Below are positions 44,549 through 51,732 of a DNA stretch of 64,000 bases, piece after piece (positions within the stretch are counted from its first letter, which is position 1; the number at the start of each line of letters is the position of its first letter). This stretch comes from Collinsella sp. (GTDB taxonomy: Bacteria > Actinomycetota > Coriobacteriia > Coriobacteriales > Coriobacteriaceae): contig DXZU01000010.1 of the NCBI GenBank assembly GCA_019419525.1, forward strand, positions 1 to 64,000, read 5' to 3'. The notes under the pieces were generated by a model, which did no database searches, was not told the DNA's origin, and saw only the letters and a list, made by a program, of their open reading frames with translations. The translations under genes and the position numbers were made by a program.

Positions 44549-44614
44549 ACCAACCTGACAGGGAGACCCCGCGGACACGCCCGCTCCTCCCCCGTATCGA
44601 TTAGAAAGAGTCCA

Positions 44615-45871
44615 ATGGCTTCCACCAACTCCAACAAGGGTCGCGCCGTCGTGCTTTCTGCCGCGTGCGTCACCATGTTCTTCATCAGCTCCATCGCGCT
44701 GTACTCCGTCGTGTCCAAGAACCTGCTCGCCGTCTACCCCGAGTGGTCCAGCGCCCTTACCTGGGCCTTCCCGGTCTTTCAGACCATCATGGCCGTGACG
44801 GGCATCTTCGCCGGCCGCATCTCCGATAAGATCGGCCCGCGCAACGTCGTGATCGCTGCCGCCGTGTGCTACGGCCTGGGCTGGTTCATGTCCGGCACCG
44901 TCACCGAGCCGTGGCAGTTCTACCTGTGGTTCTCGCTCGTCGCCGCCATCGGCAACGGCCTGGGCTACAACCCGGCACTCACCACCGGCCAAAAGTGGTT
45001 CATCGACAAGAAGGGTCTCGCCTCCGGCATCACCCTGGCCGCTTCGACCGCCGGCCCCGCCGTGTTGTCCCCGGTGCTCGCCTCGCTGCTCATCCCGAGC
45101 CTGGGCATCTTTGGCGCCCTCAAGGCACTCGGCGTCATCTTCTTTGTGACGATCGCCGCCTCTGCCCTGTTCCTGAAGGCCCCCGAGGCCGGCTGGCTGC
45201 CCGAGGGCTTCGAGGCCCCCAAGGGCGGCGCGCATGCCGGCACCTTCGGCGACCTCACCCCGAGCGAGATGGTCAAGACCCCGCGCTTTTGGGTCCTCAT
45301 CGTCACCTTCGCCTTTGCCGCCACCGCGGGCACCCTGCTCGTGGGCAAGGTTGCCTCCATCGCCGCCGTCCAGCTCTTCGCCGACCCCACGAGCGCTGCG
45401 GCCGTCGCCCTCGGCGGCGTGGTCGTCTCCGTCAACACCTGCGCCAACCTGGTCGGCCGCCTGTCCTTCGGCCAGATCATCGACAAGCTCGGCGCCTACA
45501 AGTCGCTGCTCATCAGCCTTGTCGTCACCATCGTCGCGCTCGTCATCATGTCGATGAGCTTTACGCAGAGCATGTTCTTTGTGGCGCTCGCCCTGCTCGG
45601 CTTTAGCTTTGGCGCTCTGCTCGTCATCTACCCGCCGCTCACCGGTGGCGCCTTTGGTACCAGCAACATCGGCGTCAACTACGGCATCATGTTCTTGGGC
45701 TATGCCGCTTCCACCTGGATCAGCCAGCCCATCACCGCTGTGCTGTATCACGCCGAGGCCGGCAGCGCCGCCTACCAGCAGTCCTTCTACGGCGCCATTG
45801 TGATCGCCGCCATCGCCGTCGTGCTCACCGTCTACATGATGGTCTCCGACAGCAAGAAGAAGTCCGCCTAG
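44615..45871 (+). CDS. MFS transporter, oxalate:formate antiporter (OFA) family
   Basis: Twelve-helix carrier of the OFA group: MFFISSIALYSVVSKNLLAVYPEWSSALTW-type first helix pair, GRISDKIGPRNVV loop, IGNGLGYNPALTTGQKWFIDKKGLASGITLA and, in the second half, GRLSFGQIIDKLG. OFA members move monocarboxylates or hydroxy acids. Its place between two dehydrogenases suggests uptake of their substrate. The GC-rich codon use matches neighbours. Confidence 0.9.
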   Translation: MASTNSNKGRAVVLSAACVTMFFISSIALYSVVSKNLLAVYPEWSSALTWAFPVFQTIMAVTGIFAGRISDKIGPRNVVIAAAVCYGLGWFMSGTVTEPWQFYLWFSLVAAIGNGLGYNPALTTGQKWFIDKKGLASGITLAASTAGPAVLSPVLASLLIPSLGIFGALKALGVIFFVTIAASALFLKAPEAGWLPEGFEAPKGGAHAGTFGDLTPSEMVKTPRFWVLIVTFAFAATAGTLLVGKVASIAAVQLFADPTSAAAVALGGVVVSVNTCANLVGRLSFGQIIDKLGAYKSLLISLVVTIVALVIMSMSFTQSMFFVALALLGFSFGALLVIYPPLTGGAFGTSNIGVNYGIMFLGYAASTWISQPITAVLYHAEAGSAAYQQSFYGAIVIAAIAVVLTVYMMVSDSKKKSA

Positions 45872-45879
45872 TTTTACCG

Positions 45880-45910
45880 ATGCGACAAAGGGACAGTCCC
45901 TTTGTCGCAT
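45880..45910. repeat. GACAAAGGGAC palindrome after OFA gene (copy 5 of 6)
   Basis: ATGCGACAAAGGGAC and its perfect complement around one A, starting 9 bases after the plus-strand stop codon and 30 bases before the next gene. It shows the family also sits after plus-strand genes. Confidence 0.85.
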
Positions 45911-45940
45911 TCCACCGGTCACCAGTATTAAGGAGTCGAA

Positions 45941-46981
45941 ATGTCTGAGCTCAACCCCGTCCGCATTGCCGTTATCGGCGCCGGCGCCATGGGCCGCAAC
46001 CACATCCGCTTTGTCACCGAGGAGCCCGAGGCCGAGCTCGTCGCCATCGCCGACGCCTTTGAGGGCGCCCGCGCCACGGCCGAGGCCGCCGGCGTGCCGT
46101 TCTTTACCGATCCCGCCCAGATGATGGACGAGGTCAAGCCCGAGGCCGTCATTATCGCCACCCCCAACGACCTGCACCTGGGCGTTGCTCGCGAGGCCAT
46201 CAAGCGCAACATCGTGCCGCTGGTCGAAAAGCCGATCTCCAACGATCTCGAGGATGCCCAGGCCTTTGCCGCCGAGGCCGAGACCGCCGGCGTGCCCGTG
46301 CTCGTGGGTCAGCACCGTCGCCACAACCCCTTCGTCAACAAGGCCAAGGAGATCATCGAGTCTGGCGAGCTGGGCAAGCTCACCGTGTCGAGCTTCCACT
46401 ACATGATCTATAAGAATGACGAGTACTTCGATGTCGAGTGGCGCCGCAAGAAGGGTGCCGGCCCGATCCTGGTTAACCTGGTGCACGACGTCGACCTGCT
46501 CCGCTACCTGCTGGGCGAGCCCGTTGCCGTCCAGGGTATGCAGTCCAGCGCCGCCCGCGGTTTTGAGACCGAGGACTCCGCCGTGGTCAACGTCCGTTTT
46601 GCCGATGGCGCGCTTGCGAGCATGACCATCTCCGATGCCACCGCCAGCCCCTGGAACTGGGAGGCGACTGCTCGCGAGGACCCGCAGTACCGCCCCTTCG
46701 ACGCCGATGCCTACTTTATCGGCGGTACCAAGGGCGCCCTTTCGCTGCCCCGCCTGCACCAGTTCTCCTACGACGGTGCCTCCAACTGGCACAAGCCGCT
46801 GCAGATGGAGATTCCGGCCGTCGACCCGGCGCTGCCGCACAAGATGCAGCTCAAGCACTTTGTGAAGGTTGTCCGCCGTGAGGTTGAGCCCGTCGTGACC
46901 CCCGCCGACAACGTTAAGACGCTCACGCTTCTCAACGCTATCAAGGAGGCCGCCGAGACCGGCCAGCTCGTCGAGCTGTAA
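45941..46981 (+). CDS. Gfo/Idh/MocA family oxidoreductase
   Basis: NAD(P)-dependent sugar, polyol or cyclitol dehydrogenase. The Rossmann motif is VIGAGAMGRNH, then ATPNDLH, the family motif VEKPIS, GQHRRHNP and the probable catalytic His/Asp in LVHDVDLLRYL. The GQHRRHNP variant is typical of a subgroup acting on carboxylated substrates, as far as I recall. It ends the LysR-linked catabolic set. Confidence 0.92.
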   Translation: MSELNPVRIAVIGAGAMGRNHIRFVTEEPEAELVAIADAFEGARATAEAAGVPFFTDPAQMMDEVKPEAVIIATPNDLHLGVAREAIKRNIVPLVEKPISNDLEDAQAFAAEAETAGVPVLVGQHRRHNPFVNKAKEIIESGELGKLTVSSFHYMIYKNDEYFDVEWRRKKGAGPILVNLVHDVDLLRYLLGEPVAVQGMQSSAARGFETEDSAVVNVRFADGALASMTISDATASPWNWEATAREDPQYRPFDADAYFIGGTKGALSLPRLHQFSYDGASNWHKPLQMEIPAVDPALPHKMQLKHFVKVVRREVEPVVTPADNVKTLTLLNAIKEAAETGQLVEL

Positions 46982-47054
46982 TGCCTTGAGAGCGGCCGCG
47001 GCAGAAACCCCATGCCGAGTCCCTCGGTCCGCCACAAATAAGTCCCTCTTCTTT

Positions 47055-47092
47055 GCCCCGCGAGCAGCCTCCTGCCCGCGGGGCATTTTGTT
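47055..47092 (+). terminator. Rho-independent terminator after Gfo/Idh gene
   Basis: GCCCCGCG and CGCGGGGC arms with a 14-base loop, followed by ATTTTGTT. Confidence 0.85.
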
Positions 47093-47151
47093 ACCTTGCC
47101 GACGATTTTTCTGGGGCGGGGGCTATTTTGCACCTCGGCTTGATTCGTTCG

Positions 47152-47309
47152 CCACGAAACGCGCCTATCTACTACGTTTAACCGATCGCCCTTAACCATG
47201 CCAAATTTCGCGAAATAAAAGCCGCAGGTAGACGGCTTGCGTATTCTCGGAAAACCGGGGGATGGTCGACCCATACGGTTCAAACGTAGTAGATAGGCCG
47301 CTTTCGTGG
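47152..47309. repeat. Terminal-inverted-repeat element, copy B (about 158 bp)
   Basis: 28-bp ends (47152-47179 and 47282-47309) share GCCTATCTACTACGTTT with copy A's GCCTATTTACTACGTTT. The interior has AAGCCG-CAGGTAGA-CGGCTT, a small hairpin whose loop CAGGTAGA is conserved in copy A. It lies between the terminator at 47055 and the tex gene; no gene is present in 46982-47402. Confidence 0.78.
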
Positions 47310-47402
47310 TTCCGCGCCAAAACAGTCTTTTTTTGGGCGAAGTGGCGGGTGGTATCCTTGGTAGCCCTGTGCTGCAAACGCACCTTAAACGCAAGGAGTT
47401 CC

Positions 47403-49550
47403 ATGGATCTTATCGCCCAGCTCGCCCGCGAGCTCAACCTTAAGGCCGCCAACGTCGAGGCAGCCGTCAAGCTCATCGACGAGGGCAACACCATCCCCTT
47501 TATCTCGCGCTACCGCAAGGAAGCCACGGGCGGCATGGACGACGTCGCCCTGCGCGCACTCGACGAGCGCCTGTCCTACCTGCGCAATCTTGAGCAGCGT
47601 AAGGAGGACGTCATTCTGCTCATCGACGCCCAGGGCAAGCTCACGCCCGAACTCGAGCAGCAGATTCGCGAGGCCACGCAGCTCCAGCGTGTCGAGGACC
47701 TCTATAAGCCCTACCGCAAAAAGCGCATGACCCGCGCGCAGAAGGCCCGCGAGGCAGGCCTGGAGCCACTCGCCAACATGATCATCATGCAGGCTTCGGC
47801 CAAGGGCAGCGCGCTCGACGCCGCCGCGGACTACGTCAACGAGGAGGCCGGCTTCGACACGCCCGAGAAGGCGCTCGCCGGCGCCGCCGACATCGTGGCC
47901 GAGACGGTAGCCGAGGACCCGGAGAACGTCGCCGACCTGCGCACCTTTACGCAAAACACCGCCGACATCGTCGTCGAGGCCACCGACCCCGCCGAGAAGA
48001 CCCCCTACGAGCCGTACTACAGCTATGATGAGCCGCTGCGCCGTATACCCAACCACCGCGTGCTGGCTATCGACCGCGGTGAGCGCGAGGGCAAGCTCCG
48101 CGTGCGCGTGAACGTCGACGGCGCTGCCGCCACGGTGCGCCTCGGCAGCCGTTGGCCCCGACGCCAGGGCGTGTTTGCTCCCATCTTCGATGCCGCCATC
48201 GCCGACGGCTACAAACGCCTCATGGCTCCCTCGCTGGAGCGCGAGGCCCGCGCCAAACTCACCGTTCGCGCCCAGACCGAGGCCATCAACGTCTTTGCCA
48301 AGAATCTCGAGGGCTTGCTCTCGGCGCGCCCCGTGCGTGGTGCCCGCGTGCTCGCACTCGATCCGGGCTACCGCACCGGCTGCAAGGTCGCCGTCATGGA
48401 CGAGACCGGCAAGCTACTCGACCACGGCGTGGTCTACCCCACCAAGCCGCGCCACGACGTCGCCGGCACCAAGCGCGAGCTCGCCCGCCTCGTCAAGAAG
48501 GACAGCGTCAACACCATCGTCATCGGCAACGGCACCGCCAGCCGCGAGACTGAGGAAGTCGTCTCGGAGTTTATTGCCGAGCAGGCGCCCAGCCTTCGCT
48601 ACACCATCGTCAACGAGGCCGGCGCGTCGGTGTACTCCGCCTCCGAGCTCGCGAGCCAGGAGTATCCCGATCTGGATGTCACCGTGCGCGGCGCCATGAG
48701 CTTGGGTCGTCGCCTGCAGGACCCGCTGGCAGAGCTCGTCAAGATTCCGCCCCAGTCCATCGGCGTAGGCCAGTACCAGCACGACCTTGACCAGGCCGAG
48801 CTCTCGCGCACGCTGGGCCACGTGGTGGAGGACGTCGTCAACCGCGTGGGCGTCGATGTAAACACCGCAAGCGCGAGCCTGCTGGGCTACGTGTCGGGCA
48901 TTACGCCAAGCGTGGCCAAAAACATCGTGGCCTACCGCGAGGAAAACGGCGCCTTTACCGATCGCCGCCAGCTTAAGAAGGTCCCCAAGCTGGGACCCAA
49001 GGCATATCTCAACGCCGCGGGCTTCCTGCGCATCAGCGGCGGCAAAAACCCGCTCGACGCGACAAGCGTCCACCCCGAGAGCTATGAGGTGGCCACGTCT
49101 GTCCTGGAGCGCGCCGGCGTTAAAGCCAGCGAGCTCAACCGCGGCGGCGTGCCCGATATCGAGCGCCGTCTGGGCAGCATCTCGGCGCTGGCAAGCGATC
49201 TAGACTGCGGCACCCTAACGCTCATCGACATTGTCAACGAGCTCAAGAAGCCCGGCCGCGACCCGCGCGACGACGCGCCCGAGGTGGTCTTTAGCCGCTC
49301 GGCACTTTCCATCGACGACCTGGAGCCCGGCATGGAGCTCAAGGGCACGGTGCGCAACGTTGTGGACTTTGGCGCCTTCGTCGACGTGGGTGTGCACCAG
49401 GACGGCCTCGTACACATCTCCAAGCTGGCCAACCGCTTTGTCAAGCACCCCAGTGACGTGGTGCGCGTCGGCGACACGGTCAAGGTGTGGGTCGAGAAGG
49501 TCGATCGCGACCGCAAGAAGATCTCACTCACCATGGTGCAGGGGAAGTAA
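47403..49550 (+). CDS. tex: Tex family RNA-binding transcription accessory protein
   Basis: Large nucleic-acid-binding protein of 715 aa. The order is N-terminal helical domain (IDEGNTIPFISRYRKEATGG), a YqgF/RuvX-like RNase H fold (LALDPGYRTGCKVAVMD), helix-hairpin-helix motifs (GYVSGITPSVAKNIVAYREENG, KKVPKLGPKAY) and a C-terminal S1 domain (GTVRNVVDFGAFVDVGVHQDGLVHIS). ATG at 47403 has AAGGAG; the frame open from 47262 includes part of the TIR element. Confidence 0.96.
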   Translation: MDLIAQLARELNLKAANVEAAVKLIDEGNTIPFISRYRKEATGGMDDVALRALDERLSYLRNLEQRKEDVILLIDAQGKLTPELEQQIREATQLQRVEDLYKPYRKKRMTRAQKAREAGLEPLANMIIMQASAKGSALDAAADYVNEEAGFDTPEKALAGAADIVAETVAEDPENVADLRTFTQNTADIVVEATDPAEKTPYEPYYSYDEPLRRIPNHRVLAIDRGEREGKLRVRVNVDGAAATVRLGSRWPRRQGVFAPIFDAAIADGYKRLMAPSLEREARAKLTVRAQTEAINVFAKNLEGLLSARPVRGARVLALDPGYRTGCKVAVMDETGKLLDHGVVYPTKPRHDVAGTKRELARLVKKDSVNTIVIGNGTASRETEEVVSEFIAEQAPSLRYTIVNEAGASVYSASELASQEYPDLDVTVRGAMSLGRRLQDPLAELVKIPPQSIGVGQYQHDLDQAELSRTLGHVVEDVVNRVGVDVNTASASLLGYVSGITPSVAKNIVAYREENGAFTDRRQLKKVPKLGPKAYLNAAGFLRISGGKNPLDATSVHPESYEVATSVLERAGVKASELNRGGVPDIERRLGSISALASDLDCGTLTLIDIVNELKKPGRDPRDDAPEVVFSRSALSIDDLEPGMELKGTVRNVVDFGAFVDVGVHQDGLVHISKLANRFVKHPSDVVRVGDTVKVWVEKVDRDRKKISLTMVQGK

Positions 49551-49560
49551 ACCGCCAAAG

Positions 49561-49774
49561 CAAGGGTACCCCCTGCAGCGACGTGCAAAATCGCGAGTAT
49601 TCTGCAATTTCCGCCGTTCCGAACGCCCCACAGAGACAATGACGTCAAAAACAGCCCCCGTTTTAGCGTCATCAGAGCCAAAACGGGGGCTGTTCCATGC
49701 TTCACCCAGCTGGTAAAAGCCTTTACCTTGCTGAATACTCTCAATTTTGCACGGCGCAGGCGGGGGTACCTTTG
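49561..49774. repeat. About 214-bp element with imperfect terminal inverted repeats
   Basis: Ends 49561-49607 and 49728-49774 match over 47 bases with a few differences (share AGGGTACCCCC-like, GTGCAAAAT and GAGTATTC). A perfect inner hairpin AACAGCCCCCGTTTT with its complement is at 49650-49664/49680-49694. It starts 10 bases after the tex stop. Confidence 0.75.
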
Positions 49775-49830
49775 TCCACGGCAGGATATGGAAGCCTATC
49801 ACCAACCTACCGGCAAGTTCGTGTCGGCAG

Positions 49831-49900
49831 CCCCGGCCTTTCCTTTGCCTAGCGCGACCCTCGCGAAGCGCGTGAGTGATAGGGAAAGGAAAGGCCGGGG
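49831..49900. repeat. 21-bp-arm hairpin between tex and transaldolase genes
   Basis: CCCCGGCCTTTCCTTTGCCT and complement (one mismatch), with inner GCGCG/CGCG. It ends 31 bases from the transaldolase stop on the minus strand. With the previous element it accounts for the whole 49551-49931 gap. Confidence 0.7.
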
Positions 49901-49931
49901 CGAACAACCCGCGATGTAGCCAGCGTTCGCG

Positions 49932-50636
49932 TTACGGCAGGATATGGAAACCGAGCGAGGCGATATCCTTGGCAAAACCGCGCACGGTATCGAGCGAGAC
50001 CTCGTACGGGTCACGGCCGATGTTCTTACGCTTGGCCAGGATGCTGTTGGGCACCGTGATGATCTGGCAACCGCATCCTTCCGCCTGGTAAATATTGATA
50101 AGCTCACGCGTGGATGCCCACAGGACCTCGCAGTTGGGCTTGGCGGCGGCCTTCTTGACCGACTCCGTCATAAACGGAATGGGGTCGACGCCGGTATCGG
50201 CGATGCGGCCGGCAAAGAGCGAGATGATGGACGGTGTCTCGGCATCAACGGCCTCGACCATCTCGTCGACCTGCGTAGGCGTAAAGATGGTGGTGACGTT
50301 GACCTTGATGCCGTCGGCCGAAAGCTTGCGCACCAGCTCGGCGGTGGACTCACCCTTGGTGGTCACGCACGGAATCTTGACGTAGACGTTCTCGGCCCAG
50401 GTAGCGATCTCGCGGGCCTCGACCTCCATGGTCTCGACGTCGTCGGCAAAGACCTCAAACGACACGGACACATCGGTGATGTGGGCCAGGACCTCCTTGG
50501 CAAACGCGCGGTAATCCGTCACGCCGCCCTTCTTCATAAGGGACGGGTTGGTCGTGAAACCCTGAACGTTGCCGTTCTCGTACATGTCGAGCATGCCCTC
50601 GAGGTTTGCACCGTCAGCGAACACCTTGATTGCCAT
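49932..50636 (-). CDS. Transaldolase family protein (fructose-6-phosphate aldolase-like subgroup)
   Basis: Class I aldolase barrel. The Schiff-base lysine is in VYVKIPCV; the start FADGANLEGMLDMYENGNVQGFTTNPSLM and SLFAGRIADTG are typical. At 234 aa it belongs to the short transaldolase/FSA-like group and could act in the pentose phosphate pathway or as a sugar-phosphate aldolase. ATG at 50636 has AAAGGAA. Confidence 0.9.
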   Translation of the reverse strand: MAIKVFADGANLEGMLDMYENGNVQGFTTNPSLMKKGGVTDYRAFAKEVLAHITDVSVSFEVFADDVETMEVEAREIATWAENVYVKIPCVTTKGESTAELVRKLSADGIKVNVTTIFTPTQVDEMVEAVDAETPSIISLFAGRIADTGVDPIPFMTESVKKAAAKPNCEVLWASTRELINIYQAEGCGCQIITVPNSILAKRKNIGRDPYEVSLDTVRGFAKDIASLGFHILP

Positions 50637-50829
50637 CTGCCTGATTCCTTTCGTTAGCATACGGCCGATAAACTGCTAAACACTTTACCTACGTTTATCA
50701 AGGCGTGAGCTGCGGTTTTTTATCTTCTCGGCGAACGGTATAAACACCTCAGTGTTTGGATTGATAAATCGATTGAGCATGCAAAAGCAAAGAGTCGCAG
50801 TTTGAGCAAACGTCAGAAGGCGAGATTCA
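50637..50829. other. AT-rich gap between transaldolase and HAD genes
   Basis: About 190 bases, AT-richer than average, with a small hairpin AAACAC-CTCA-GTGTTT at 50744-50759 that could end the HAD transcript. A minus-strand TTGATA near 50697 is a weak -35 candidate for transaldolase. No gene. Confidence 0.4.
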
Positions 50830-51657
50830 TTAGATGAGGCCAAAATGCTGCATCGCGGTGACGGTGCCGTCGTGTGCGACATCGTCGGTCACGTAGTCGG
50901 CGACCGCCTTGACCTCGGGCATGGCGTTGCCCATGGCCACGGCCGTCTCGACAGCAGCGAGCATGCCCAGGTCGTTGCCAGAATCGCCAAAGCCAAAGGT
51001 GCGCGCATTTCCCTCGCGGCCCAGATACGCCAGCGCTCGCGCCACGCCCACGCCCTTGTCGATGCCCTTGGGGCTCAGCTCGCGATTCTGACCACCGGTG
51101 TTGCACAGCTCAAAGTTGCGATCGATAAAGCCATCGTCGTTGGCTACGCGAGCCAGGTTGCACGCGTTAATGCACACCTTGCCTACGCGCAAGCGGCCAT
51201 CGACGCGCATCTGATCAACGCCATGCACCACGCCGGCGCCTAGCAGAAATGACTGTTCGACACCAACTGGCTCAAGTGAATAGGTGGCACTGTTCGTCTC
51301 GAACAACGCCTCACCGCCCGCCGCGGCAATGCGGCGCGCAAGCTCCTCAACAATGTCTTCGTCAAAGCACTCCTCATGCACCACGCGGCCCTCGACCTCG
51401 AGCGTAGCGCCTGCCATGGCCACGACGCCCGCGGGGTCGAGCGCACGCAGGCTATCGGCGATAAGCCACAGGGGACGACCCGTGCAGATAAATGCCTTGT
51501 GCCCCACATCGCGCAGTGCACGGAACGCCTCAACCACCGTCTGCGAGGGACGAACCGCCGTAAAGTCCTTATCGGTCATATCGTCGGGATCGAACGACGT
51601 CAGCGTGCCGTCCACGTCAAAAAAGAGCACAGCGGATTCGGGGTACGCATCAATCAT
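50830..51657 (-). CDS. HAD-IIB (Cof-type) hydrolase
   Basis: Phosphatase of the haloacid dehalogenase superfamily with a type IIB cap. Motif I is FFDVDGTLT, motif II CTGRP, motif III lysine in LSPKGIDKG and motif IV GFGDSGNDLGML. Such proteins dephosphorylate sugar phosphates or flavins; the substrate is unknown. ATG at 51657 has AAAGGAA. It is divergent from the RlmKL-like gene. Confidence 0.92.
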   Translation of the reverse strand: MIDAYPESAVLFFDVDGTLTSFDPDDMTDKDFTAVRPSQTVVEAFRALRDVGHKAFICTGRPLWLIADSLRALDPAGVVAMAGATLEVEGRVVHEECFDEDIVEELARRIAAAGGEALFETNSATYSLEPVGVEQSFLLGAGVVHGVDQMRVDGRLRVGKVCINACNLARVANDDGFIDRNFELCNTGGQNRELSPKGIDKGVGVARALAYLGREGNARTFGFGDSGNDLGMLAAVETAVAMGNAMPEVKAVADYVTDDVAHDGTVTAMQHFGLI

Positions 51658-51732
51658 ATGGGTTCCTTTCGAGGATAAGGGCAAACGAAGCATCCATCAT
51701 ATAATGGAGCGACGCAATCAGAGAGGTCACCC

